Shown here: positions 12,036-20,221 of the stretch, piece after piece | Layout: each line of letters starts with the position of its first letter | How positions within the stretch are numbered: position 1 is the first letter of the stretch | Assembly (NCBI GenBank): GCA_030447865.1 | Contig: JAUJOD010000005.1 | Location: 1 to 64,000, forward strand | Direction: 5' to 3' | Source of the DNA: Nocardioidaceae bacterium | GTDB taxonomy: Bacteria; Actinomycetota; Actinomycetes; Propionibacteriales; Nocardioidaceae | DNA: 64,000 nt | Notes under the pieces: model-generated | Seen by the model: the letters and a program-made list of their open reading frames with translations, nothing else | Told to the model about the DNA's origin: nothing | Databases searched by the model: none | Program-made: the position numbers and the translations under genes

Positions 12036-12983
12036 TCAGTGACCGGTGGCGCCGACGATGCCGCCGTACTGACCGATCAGCACCGGCTTCCCACGGTTCG
12101 GCATCAGCAGCAGCAACTGATGGGAGTAGGTCAGCGTGGCGGCCGAGCGCACCGGCCGGGAGAAGAACGCGGCGGCCTCGGAACCTTCCCAGCGCAAGAC
12201 GTGCTTGCCCAGCACGCGGTAATGATCGGTGCGCTGCACCGAGGCGAAGACCAAGGCACCGCCAGCGGCGAGCCGAAGCGCGTATCTGACCGGCTCTACC
12301 GACCAGGTCTGGGTGAACTTCACCAGCTCGTCGGGTTGGGCGCCTTGCAGTTCCCTCACCGAGGCGAGAAAGGCGTCCGGCACGAAGTCGTCGGCGTACT
12401 TCGCTCCGGGGTCGGCGAGTACCTGCGTGTACCGGGAGGCCAGCGTCTGGGGGCTGAGCCGGAGGCCGCGGCGCTCGTCGGGGGCCAGCAGCACAGCAGA
12501 CCCGTCGTCGGTCAGCTGAACCGACGGAAACCTCGTCGACCCAGCGAGCCGCGGGGCCAGCTCAAGCCGCCACGGCTTCGTGCTCGAGCTCCGCACGAAA
12601 AGACCGGCAACCTGTTGCTGATCGGCGTACACCTCACCCACGGCCACGAACCACAGCGGATACCGCTTGAACGACCCAGCGATGATCATCGACGTGTCGT
12701 CGAGCCGGGTGGTGGAGGTGGCAACGCCACGGTGTTCGCGGGCGAAGACCGCAGCGGTGTCGATGGCGAGCAGGGAGCCGCTCTCGATGTCGCGCAGCCG
12801 GCGTGCTTCGCCAGAGGCCGAGACGTCGTCGCGGACCTGGTTGAACCTACCGATCACGTTGCTCGCCTCCGACAACGTGACGGCTTTCTTGGTGACGACG
12901 TCAAGGTCCTTGGGCTGCGGCACCGCGCACGCACCGACCATCAAGAGCAGACCCAGCCAGGCCGCCGCCCTGCGTCGGCTCAC
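12036..12983 (-). CDS. Putative lipoprotein of unknown function
   Basis: 315 aa from the GTG at 12981-12983, which overlaps the upstream stop as GTGA. The N-terminus has Arg residues, a hydrophobic run and a lipobox MVGAC with C19 as the likely lipidated cysteine, so it should be anchored on the outer face of the membrane. The mature part is soluble, alternates beta and alpha, and has no motif I recognise. Together with the preceding two-TM protein it probably forms an envelope pair. It is convergent with glgB, separated by 58 bases. Confidence 0.75.
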   Translation of the reverse strand: MSRRRAAAWLGLLLMVGACAVPQPKDLDVVTKKAVTLSEASNVIGRFNQVRDDVSASGEARRLRDIESGSLLAIDTAAVFAREHRGVATSTTRLDDTSMIIAGSFKRYPLWFVAVGEVYADQQQVAGLFVRSSSTKPWRLELAPRLAGSTRFPSVQLTDDGSAVLLAPDERRGLRLSPQTLASRYTQVLADPGAKYADDFVPDAFLASVRELQGAQPDELVKFTQTWSVEPVRYALRLAAGGALVFASVQRTDHYRVLGKHVLRWEGSEAAAFFSRPVRSAATLTYSHQLLLLMPNRGKPVLIGQYGGIVGATGH

Positions 12984-13639
12984 GACACACCTATGAGCTC
13001 GTCGGTGTGTGCCGATCCGCCTGCGGGTCCATGTGCTCCCCTCCACCGGCCTCGACGGACCACTACACCGGCGGCAACCAGCCCGACACCAGCGATCACC
13101 AGGGCCAGTGCGCCGACGAACACGCCCTTCTGGATGATTTCCACGGTGACGTCGGTGCGGAACCCTGGCGCGCGCTCAGGGTTGGTCACCACCACGTCGA
13201 CCGGGATGTCGGGCAGCGGGAACGTCACGGTGGCGACCCCGGTCGCGGAGGCGCTGGTCAGCCACCAGGTCAGGTCGGCTGGGTCGGTCAGCGCCTGGGT
13301 ACGTCCCCGCACCTGCGTGCTCTCGGTCCGCCAGGGCAGCGACACCTTGTCGATCCTGGTGTACGCCGCATCGGCCAGGTAGTCGCGGACGTCGACGTGG
13401 TGGCCGACACCGACGAAAACCGTCGACGCTGGCCGCTCGACGCTGACTGTGACCTGCATCGTCGGCCCCGCGTAGGGCAGCGCCCCCGGCGCGGTGACGA
13501 TCGCCATGCCGGTGGTGGCAAGCTCGTGGGGTCCCACCGTGAGGGTGTCATCGGTCCCGAACGCGACGGCTACTGCTGATCCCACCGTGAGCGCAACGAG
13601 ACCGAGCAGCACGAGCAACCAGCCGCCGACACCCCGCAC
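12980..13639 (-). CDS. Membrane protein with extracytoplasmic beta domain
   Basis: 219 aa. A hydrophobic segment at about residues 6-28 and another near 175-195 flank an extracytoplasmic Val/Thr-rich region of about 140 residues that looks like beta sandwich. The short C-terminal tail is basic, then Gly-rich. I do not recognise the family. It is directly coupled (GTGA) to the lipoprotein gene and follows the YbbN-like gene by two bases, so the three probably share one transcript. Confidence 0.7.
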   Translation of the reverse strand: MRGVGGWLLVLLGLVALTVGSAVAVAFGTDDTLTVGPHELATTGMAIVTAPGALPYAGPTMQVTVSVERPASTVFVGVGHHVDVRDYLADAAYTRIDKVSLPWRTESTQVRGRTQALTDPADLTWWLTSASATGVATVTFPLPDIPVDVVVTNPERAPGFRTDVTVEIIQKGVFVGALALVIAGVGLVAAGVVVRRGRWRGAHGPAGGSAHTDELIGVS

Positions 13640-13641
13640 TG

Positions 13642-14568
13642 CTAGAAAAGCGCGCTGGCCAGGAGTTGGCGGGCTTTCCTGACGCGCTCGTCGTCGTCGC
13701 CTACCACCGCGAACATGCCGATCAGATGCCTGCGCGCGGCTTCTCGCTCCGGTCCGGCCGACCGGCGTACGAAGTCGACGAGCCGAGCGAAGGCGTCCTC
13801 GACGTGTCCGCCGATGAGGTCGAGGTCGGCTGCCAGCACTTGCGCCTCGACGTCGCCCGGTCGGTCCGCCGCCGCGGCCCGGGCCTGCGCCACATCGACA
13901 CCCTGCGTGCGTTTGAGCAGCTGCGCCCTGGCCAGCCCGACGGTGGCCTCCTCGTCACCGGGAGCGGCGGCAAGTGCCCGCTCGTAGCCGGCGATGGCGG
14001 TATCGAGATCGCCGGACAGCAACGCCTCTTCGGCGGCGACGTGCTTGACCGGCTCGGGTTCCGGCTCGGCCTCAGGGTCGGCGCCTGGCGCACGGACCCG
14101 GTCAGCGGTCCCCGTGACCCCATTGGCGGCTGCCGCGTCGAGCACCTGCCGCATGAGCTCCCGCGTCTCCGCCTCGGGCAGCGGCTCCTGGATCAGCGGC
14201 GCCAGTTGCCCGCGCAGCGCCGCCACCACCAACGGCACCTGTGGTATGCCGAGTGCCTGAGCGAGCTGTGGCTGCGCGACGACGTCGAGCTTGGCCAACA
14301 GAAAGCGCCCCGCGAACTCATCGGCCAGCGTCTCCAGTGTCGTGTTGATCTGCACCGATGCGGGCACCTGCGGCGACCAGAAGCTGACGATGACGACGAC
14401 GGAGAGCGAGCGCTGCACCACGTCGGTGCGCAGCGACTCCTCGCTGGTCACATCGAAGGAGAACGACCCACTCGAACCGCCTCCGCGGGGGCTCGCAGCC
14501 GCCGCTGGCGGCCTCCGCAACGCCGACAGGTCGATGGCGCCGGGGCGGGAGAACTGGGGGGCGGTCAT
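13642..14568 (-). CDS. Thioredoxin-fold/TPR protein, YbbN (CnoX)-like
   Basis: 308 aa. A Pro/Ala/Gly-rich leader (1-35) precedes a thioredoxin fold (about 40-150). Where the redox CXXC should be, the sequence reads WSPQVPAS (64-71), so there is no catalytic disulfide. The C-terminal half (about 175-308) contains TPR-like helices. This arrangement matches actinobacterial YbbN-type co-chaperones, which hold proteins rather than exchange disulfides. The cysteine-free active site is seen in the sequence; the holdase role is family knowledge for E. coli CnoX and is inferred here. Confidence 0.8.
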   Translation of the reverse strand: MTAPQFSRPGAIDLSALRRPPAAAASPRGGGSSGSFSFDVTSEESLRTDVVQRSLSVVVIVSFWSPQVPASVQINTTLETLADEFAGRFLLAKLDVVAQPQLAQALGIPQVPLVVAALRGQLAPLIQEPLPEAETRELMRQVLDAAAANGVTGTADRVRAPGADPEAEPEPEPVKHVAAEEALLSGDLDTAIAGYERALAAAPGDEEATVGLARAQLLKRTQGVDVAQARAAAADRPGDVEAQVLAADLDLIGGHVEDAFARLVDFVRRSAGPEREAARRHLIGMFAVVGDDDERVRKARQLLASALF

Positions 14569-14596
14569 CCGCCCATCCTAAGCGGGCAGGTGCTGC

Positions 14597-16297
14597 CTAG
14601 AACTGGGCGCGCTCCCGGTACTCGCCCCACTCCGAGCGCAGCGCGTCACAGATCTCGCCGAGCGTCGCCTCGGCGCGAACCGCGGTGAGCATGGCCGGGA
14701 TCAGGTTCTCGTCGGTGCGCGCCACGGCGACCATATCGGCCAGCGCCGCCTCGACGGCTGCGGCGTCACGAGCGGACCGGCGGTTTGTCAGCTCGCGAAC
14801 CTGGTCTGTCTCGACCTCGTGCGAGACCCGCAGAATCTCCAGCTCGCCGGTGACCGACGGCGTATGACAGTTGACACCGACCACCTTCTTGTCACCCTTC
14901 TCAAGGGCGAGCTGGTAAGTGAAGGCCGCCTCGGCGATCTCGGCCATGAACCAGCCGTCTTCGATGCCACGGAGGATTCCCGAGGTCATGGGGCCGACCG
15001 GGTGCTGCCGCGACTCGCCGCCGCCGCGGGCGATGATCGAGGCGAAGATCGCCTCAGCCTCGGCTTCGAGCCTGTCGGTCAGCGCTTCGACGTACCACGA
15101 GCCACCGAGCGGGTCGGCGACGTTGACGACACCGGTCTCTTCCATGAGCACCTGCTGCGTGCGCAGGGCGATTTCGGCGGCTTGCTCCGTCGGGAGCGCC
15201 AGCGTCTCGTCAAGGGCGTTGGTGTGCAAGGAGTTCGTGCCGCCCAAGACCGCGGCGAGCGCCTCGACGGCCGTACGCACGACGTTGTTGTACGGCTGCT
15301 GTGCCGTGAGCGAAACTCCGGCGGTCTGGGTGTGGAAGCGCAGCCACTGGGCCCTCTCGGTCTTGGCGCCGTAGACGTCGCGCATCCAGCGAGCCCAGAT
15401 CCTGCGAGCGGCCCGGAACTTTGCTATCTCTTCGAAGAAGTCCAGGTGCGCGTCGAAGAAGAAGGACAGACCGGGAGCGAACGTCTCGATGTCGAGACCC
15501 CGCGACAGCCCCAGCTCGACGTAACCGAAGCCGTCAGCCAACGTGAACGCGAGCTCTTGGGCGGCGGTGGATCCGGCTTCCCGGATGTGGTAGCCCGAGA
15601 CGCTGAGGGGCTTGTATGCGGGGATCTCTCGCGCGCAGTACTCCATCAGGTCGCCGATGAGCCGAAGATGCGGCTCCGGCGGGAACAGCCACTCCTTCTG
15701 GGCGATGTACTCCTTGAAGATGTCTGTCTGAAGCGTCCCGTTCAGCTTGGAGATGTCGGCGCCCTGCCGCTCTGCGGCGACGAGGTACATGCAAAAGACC
15801 GGCACGGCGGGGCCGGAGATCGTCATCGAGGTGGTGACGTCGTCCAGGCCGATGCCACCGAAGAGCGTCTCCACGTCCGCTGCGCTGTCGACCGCGACAC
15901 CACAGTGCCCGACCTCGCCGAGCGACTTTGGGTCGTCGCTGTCGCGTCCCATCAACGTCGGCATGTCGAATGCGACGGACAAGCCGCCACCCCCGGAGCG
16001 GAGAATCATCTTGTAGCGCTCGTTGGTCTGCTGGGCGTTTCCGAAGCCCGCGAACTGGCGGATCGTCCAGGTGCGACCTCGGTAGCCGGTTGCGTACAGC
16101 CCCCGGGTGAAGGGGTACTCCCCTGGCCAGCCGATGGCCGCAAAGTTTGGATAGGTGCTTCCTGGAGGTGGGCCGTACACCGGCTCAACCGGCAGACCTG
16201 AAAGCGTCGTGAAGTCCGCCTCCCGCACCCGGGACTTGTCGTACCGCTCCTGCCAGCGGGCCCGGCCGTCGTCGATAGCGGACTCCTCGTTGGTCAT
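14597..16297 (-). CDS. icmA: Acyl-CoA mutase large subunit, isobutyryl-CoA mutase type
   Basis: 566 aa, the substrate-binding TIM-barrel subunit of a coenzyme-B12 acyl-CoA mutase; the C-terminal B12-binding domain of full-length methylmalonyl-CoA mutase is absent. Two selectivity positions are of isobutyryl-CoA mutase type: F82 in WTIRQFAGF (Tyr in methylmalonyl-CoA mutase) and Q200 in KEYIAQKEW (Arg in methylmalonyl-CoA mutase). It should therefore interconvert isobutyryl- and butyryl-CoA (or a related branched substrate) together with a small IcmB subunit not seen in this window. The start ATG at 16295-16297 is followed by MTNEESAIDDG. MeaB, thiolase and epimerase genes lie just upstream on this part of the map. 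Confidence 0.9.
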   Translation of the reverse strand: MTNEESAIDDGRARWQERYDKSRVREADFTTLSGLPVEPVYGPPPGSTYPNFAAIGWPGEYPFTRGLYATGYRGRTWTIRQFAGFGNAQQTNERYKMILRSGGGGLSVAFDMPTLMGRDSDDPKSLGEVGHCGVAVDSAADVETLFGGIGLDDVTTSMTISGPAVPVFCMYLVAAERQGADISKLNGTLQTDIFKEYIAQKEWLFPPEPHLRLIGDLMEYCAREIPAYKPLSVSGYHIREAGSTAAQELAFTLADGFGYVELGLSRGLDIETFAPGLSFFFDAHLDFFEEIAKFRAARRIWARWMRDVYGAKTERAQWLRFHTQTAGVSLTAQQPYNNVVRTAVEALAAVLGGTNSLHTNALDETLALPTEQAAEIALRTQQVLMEETGVVNVADPLGGSWYVEALTDRLEAEAEAIFASIIARGGGESRQHPVGPMTSGILRGIEDGWFMAEIAEAAFTYQLALEKGDKKVVGVNCHTPSVTGELEILRVSHEVETDQVRELTNRRSARDAAAVEAALADMVAVARTDENLIPAMLTAVRAEATLGEICDALRSEWGEYRERAQF

Positions 16298-16321
16298 GTG
16301 AACTCCCAAAGCGCAGTCAGA

Positions 16322-16353
16322 CGCCGCGTCGACGTCACCAGGTCGACGCGGCG
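16322..16353. repeat. Perfect 12-bp inverted repeat upstream of icmA
   Basis: CGCCGCGTCGAC and GTCGACGCGGCG are separated by eight bases, 25-56 bases upstream of the icmA ATG and downstream of the membrane protein gene at 16409. No T-tract follows on the minus strand. It could be an operator for icmA, a terminator for the upstream gene, or both. Confidence 0.6.
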
Positions 16354-16408
16354 GTTGCACGTCGAGCCAAGTTTACGCCGGTCGGCGCGCGGCAGTGCTT
16401 AGCACCAA

Positions 16409-17242
16409 CTAGGCGGTGATGCGGTCGATCTTGCGGTGATAGCGCTGTCCGGTCTTGCCGCCCAGGAACGCGGCGAGCAGGGTTCCGAGCAGCACAGCGG
16501 CCAAGGTGATGAGGCCTCCGGTCGTCAAGGCGTCAGTCGGCACGGGGATGGATGGCAGGTCCACCCGCTGGAAGATGTCGTACTCCTCGCTGGTGATGAC
16601 GCCCACCAGCACAACGATGATCGTGATGATCAACCCGATCAGCCAGACCGCTATGCCTTGGCGGCCGCCGTCGTAGCGCGACATCCGGCCGGCCACGTAG
16701 CCACCGGCGAAGTACGCGACCATGAGGATCGCCAGCAGGATGCCGGCTGTCCAGATGCCGATCGTGCCGGCTTCGGGCTGCAGCTCCGCCCGCGTGAAGT
16801 TGAGCTCGTTGCCGACTGCGGCAGCGATTGCTCCCGCGATGCTGCTGAGCAGCACCGTCAAGGCGACGGCCACCAGCCAGCCGAAGAACGCCGCCCCCCA
16901 GTTGAACCCGCCGTACTCCTCCCGACGACGGTTCTCGGTGTCTTGGCGCCAGGTGTCGGAGGAGCTGTCGAGATCGTCCTTGCCGATGGCATGGCTACCG
17001 CGCGCCGCTTGGGTCCGGCTCGTCGGGGCCGCCGTCGTCGTCTGCCGCGCCCGGGTCTGCTCAGTGGTTGGAGGCCGCTCGGAGACCGCGGGCTGAACAA
17101 CCGTCGCATCGGACCTGCTCGACTGCGCCACCTTGGGCTGGATTGTGGTCGGCTCGGTCTCTGCTGAGCTGGTGTGGTGTCCGACGGCCTCCTGTTCTCG
17201 GGTCACCGGCTCGTCAGGGTCTCGTCGAGTGGAGTCAGTCAT
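16409..17242 (-). CDS. Four-TM membrane protein with disordered N-terminus
   Basis: 277 aa. The first ~110 residues are hydrophilic and low complexity (Thr, Ser, Gln, Arg, Glu). Four hydrophobic segments follow at about 118-140, 160-185, 195-218 and 240-262, and the C-terminus is basic (GQRYHRKIDRITA). I recognise no enzymatic motif. It lies between meaB and icmA in the minus-strand run but is separated by about 110 bases on each side, so it may be transcribed alone. Confidence 0.7.
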   Translation of the reverse strand: MTDSTRRDPDEPVTREQEAVGHHTSSAETEPTTIQPKVAQSSRSDATVVQPAVSERPPTTEQTRARQTTTAAPTSRTQAARGSHAIGKDDLDSSSDTWRQDTENRRREEYGGFNWGAAFFGWLVAVALTVLLSSIAGAIAAAVGNELNFTRAELQPEAGTIGIWTAGILLAILMVAYFAGGYVAGRMSRYDGGRQGIAVWLIGLIITIIVVLVGVITSEEYDIFQRVDLPSIPVPTDALTTGGLITLAAVLLGTLLAAFLGGKTGQRYHRKIDRITA

Positions 17243-17351
17243 GGTGCCTCTTCGCCTCGCGATGTGGTGGGTCGCCGACTGCCTGGAAAGCCGGCTACGC
17301 CGTCAGGTTCTGCGTTAACCGGCATGTTCCCGCAGCCTGACGCCGTAAACC

Positions 17352-18368
17352 TCAAAGCGCCGCGAGCAGCCGATCGGCGGCGGTGTAAGAGTCGAGCGAA
17401 CCGTTGACGACATCGGCGGCGAGGACGTCAAGGTCGGCGTGCCCGTGTAGGTCTGCGAATCGCTGCCGCAACTGCGCCAACGCGATGGCCTCGATCTCGT
17501 CCCGTGCCCGGGATCGGCGCCGGGACGTCAACTGACCTGTGTCGTCGAGCATGTCGCGGTGCCGTTCTATCGCGGCGACAACGTCGTCGATGCCCTCACC
17601 TGTCTGTGCAACGGTGGTGACGATCGGCGCTCGCCAGGCCCCCGGCAGCGCGCCGAGACTGAGCATCGAGCGCAGTTCACGCACGACCTGGTGGGCTCCG
17701 TCGCGGTCGGCCTTGTTGACGACGTACACGTCTCCGATCTCCAAGATGCCGGCCTTCGCGGCCTGGATGCCGTCGCCCATGCCCGGCGCCAGCAGCACCA
17801 CCGTGGTGTCGGCGAGGCCGGCGATCTCGACCTCCGACTGGCCTACCCCGACCGTCTCGATCAAGACGACGTCGCAGCCGGCAGCGTCCAGCACGCGCAA
17901 CGCCTGTGGAGTCGACCACGCGAGGCCGCCGAGGTGGCCGCGGCTCGCCATCGACCGGATGTAGACGTCCTTGTCGGTCGCGTGCTCCTGCATGCGCACC
18001 CGATCGCCGAGCAGGGCGCCGCCCGAGAAGGGTGACGAGGGGTCGACAGCGAGTACCCCTACGCGCTTGCCCGCCGTGCGCAGGGCTGTCACCAGCCCGG
18101 AGGTGGAGGTTGACTTGCCCACGCCAGGCGCACCCGTGATCCCGACGATCTGGGCGTGCCCGGTGTGCGGACTGAGCCGTTCGGCAACCTCTCGCAGCGA
18201 CGGCGAGGCGTCCTCCACAAGTGAGATCAGCCGAGCGACAGCGCGCGGGTCTCCCGCTTGGGCGCGGTCCACCAGGTCGGCGACGTCGACATGGCCCCGC
18301 GGTGTACGGCGTCTGGGTTCCCGCGTTTGCGTCGACGGCTCCAGCTGAGCGGCGCTACTTGGGGTCAC
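17352..18368 (-). CDS. meaB: MeaB-type GTPase chaperone of acyl-CoA mutase
   Basis: 338 aa. It loads and protects adenosylcobalamin-dependent mutases with GTP hydrolysis. The P-loop is GAPGVGKST; switch regions include [18 protein letters not shown] and ETVGVGQSE; the base-specificity motif is NKAD. A basic/Pro-rich N-terminal extension precedes the G domain and a dimerisation helix follows it. The start is the GTG at 18366-18368, overlapping the thiolase stop as GTGA. Its natural client here is the IcmA-type mutase. Confidence 0.92.
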   Translation of the reverse strand: MTPSSAAQLEPSTQTREPRRRTPRGHVDVADLVDRAQAGDPRAVARLISLVEDASPSLREVAERLSPHTGHAQIVGITGAPGVGKSTSTSGLVTALRTAGKRVGVLAVDPSSPFSGGALLGDRVRMQEHATDKDVYIRSMASRGHLGGLAWSTPQALRVLDAAGCDVVLIETVGVGQSEVEIAGLADTTVVLLAPGMGDGIQAAKAGILEIGDVYVVNKADRDGAHQVVRELRSMLSLGALPGAWRAPIVTTVAQTGEGIDDVVAAIERHRDMLDDTGQLTSRRRSRARDEIEAIALAQLRQRFADLHGHADLDVLAADVVNGSLDSYTAADRLLAAL

Positions 18369-19555
18369 GCCGCGGGAATGCGCACGATCAAGGCGTCGCC
18401 TTGACCGCCGCCACCGCACAAAGCGGCCGCGCCGACTCCACCGCCACGACGCTTGAGCTCAAGGGCAAGGTGCAGCACGACCCGCGCACCTGACATGCCG
18501 ATCGGATGGCCGAGCGCGATGGAGCCGCCGTTGGGGTTGACGGCGTCCAGGTCGAAGTCGAGTTCCCGGCTACTCGCGATGGCGACGGCAGCGAACGCTT
18601 CGTTGACCTCGACCACGTCGAGGTCGGACACCTCGATGCCTTCCTTGCGGCAGGCCGCCTTGATCGCCTCAGCGGGCTGCAGCTGCAGGGACGAGTCGGG
18701 GCCGGCCACCTGACCGTAGGCGCCGATCTCAGCGAGCCAGTCCAGCCCCAGCTCCTCAGCCTTGGCCTTGCTCATCACCACGACCGCACAAGCACCGTCT
18801 GAGATCTGTGACGCCGAGCCCGCGGTGATCGTCCCGTCCTTGGAGAACGCCGGACTTAGCCGCGCCAGTGATTCCACTGTCGTGTCGCTGCGCACGCCTT
18901 CGTCTTCGCTCACCACGATCGGATCGCCCCGTCGCTGCGGTACCTCGACGGGAACGACCTCGTCGGTGAACGTGCCGTTCTTCCACCCCGCGGCCGCCCG
19001 CTGGTGGGACTCCGCCGCGAACTGGTCCTGCTCCTGCCTGCTGAGCTGCTCTACGTTGGTGTTTCGAGACTCGGTGAGCCCGCCCATCGGCTGGTCGGTG
19101 AACGCGTCCCACAGGCCGTCGTACGCCATCGAGTCGCGAACTGTCACGTCGCCGTACTTGTAACCCGCACGCGACTGCAGCATGAGGTGCGGCGCATTAG
19201 TCATCGACTCCATCCCACCGGCGACGACAATGTCGCACTCCCCCAGCCGGATGAACTGGTCAGCGAGCGCGATGGCGTTGAGGCCCGACAGGCAGACCTT
19301 GTTGACTGTCAGCGCGGGGACGGTCATCGGGATGCCCGCCTTCACCGCCGCTTGTCGCGCCGGGATCTGACCGGTTCCTGCCTGCAGAACCTGACCCATG
19401 ATCACGTAGTCCACCTGCTCGGGGGACACTCCGGACCGCTCCAGCGCCCCCTTGATCGCGACGCCACCGAGGTCGGTCGCCGACAGGTCTTTCAGACCCC
19501 CCAGCAGCCGCCCGATCGGCGTACGGACTCCCGAGACAATGACAGATCCAGCCAT
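18365..19555 (-). CDS. Acetyl-CoA C-acetyltransferase (thiolase II)
   Basis: 396 aa. It condenses two acetyl-CoA to acetoacetyl-CoA, or runs in reverse. The nucleophile is C88 in [14 protein letters not shown], the [10 protein letters not shown] histidine block and the C-terminal CGGGGQGDA cysteine are intact. The start ATG at 19555 follows a 153-base divergent region shared with mce. Translation is coupled to meaB by the GTGA overlap. With the 3-hydroxybutyryl-CoA dehydrogenases in this window it fits an acetoacetyl-CoA to butyryl-CoA branch leading to the mutase. Confidence 0.93.
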   Translation of the reverse strand: MAGSVIVSGVRTPIGRLLGGLKDLSATDLGGVAIKGALERSGVSPEQVDYVIMGQVLQAGTGQIPARQAAVKAGIPMTVPALTVNKVCLSGLNAIALADQFIRLGECDIVVAGGMESMTNAPHLMLQSRAGYKYGDVTVRDSMAYDGLWDAFTDQPMGGLTESRNTNVEQLSRQEQDQFAAESHQRAAAGWKNGTFTDEVVPVEVPQRRGDPIVVSEDEGVRSDTTVESLARLSPAFSKDGTITAGSASQISDGACAVVVMSKAKAEELGLDWLAEIGAYGQVAGPDSSLQLQPAEAIKAACRKEGIEVSDLDVVEVNEAFAAVAIASSRELDFDLDAVNPNGGSIALGHPIGMSGARVVLHLALELKRRGGGVGAAALCGGGGQGDALIVRIPAA

Positions 19556-19708
19556 CAGGCCCTCCTGGTCGATGCTGCGCGGAAACGGCCGCTACGGCTG
19601 CAACTTTACCGAGCCGAATCCGGGGCGGAAACGGTCGCTGTGGGCAGCCGCTGTCGAACGCGTCACACGCGCTGGAGACTCGGCCGTCGTTGGCCTCAGC
19701 ATGGACCT

Positions 19709-20143
19709 GTGCTCCCCCCAGATCTCATCGTCTCCATCGACCACGTCGGTGTCGCCGTGCCTGACCTCGACGAGGCGATCGCCTTCTACCGCACGACATT
19801 TGGGTTCGCGGTCGTGCACGAGGAGGTCAACCGCGACCAGGGTGTGCGCGAGGCGATGGTGGCCGTCGGGGAGTCCGGCCCTTACCTGCAGCTGCTTGCG
19901 CCGTTGAGCTCCGACTCGGTCATCGGCCGGTTTCTGCAGCGTTCCGGCCCCGGCCTCCAGCAGCTGGCGTACCAGGTCAGCGACATCGACTCCGCGATGT
20001 CGGCAGTGCGAGCCGAAGGCATGCGCCTGGTGTACGACGAGCCTCGCCGCGGAACCGCAGGAAGCCGGGTGAACTTCATCCACCCCAAGGACGCCGGCGG
20101 CGTACTTGTCGAGTTGGTGGAGCCGCCGCGCACTCCGGAGTGA
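19709..20143 (+). CDS. mce: Methylmalonyl-CoA epimerase, variant metal site
   Basis: 144 aa, vicinal-oxygen-chelate fold. The family epimerises (2R)/(2S)-methylmalonyl-CoA. Three of the four usual metal ligands are recognisable: H12 in SIDHVG, Q61 in YLQLL and E135 in VELVE. The fourth, normally the second His of a HH pair, is Q85 in GLQQLAYQV. The start is the GTG at 19709; upstream in-frame sequence is antisense to the thiolase gene. It is divergent from the thiolase gene and precedes the scy-like gene, an order I recall from Streptomyces. Confidence 0.85.
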   Translation: MLPPDLIVSIDHVGVAVPDLDEAIAFYRTTFGFAVVHEEVNRDQGVREAMVAVGESGPYLQLLAPLSSDSVIGRFLQRSGPGLQQLAYQVSDIDSAMSAVRAEGMRLVYDEPRRGTAGSRVNFIHPKDAGGVLVELVEPPRTPE

Positions 20144-20221
20144 CGCGACGGAGCTAGCCGCCGCATTCGGGCACGTACGACGGTGTGCCGGGGCTGACAC
20201 TGACGCGCCCACCCGCCTAGC

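Noticed and set aside
14597-20143. Cobalamin riboswitch near the B12-dependent genes
   Set aside because: No B12-box-like conserved sequence could be recognised upstream of icmA, meaB, mce or the adenosyltransferase gene.
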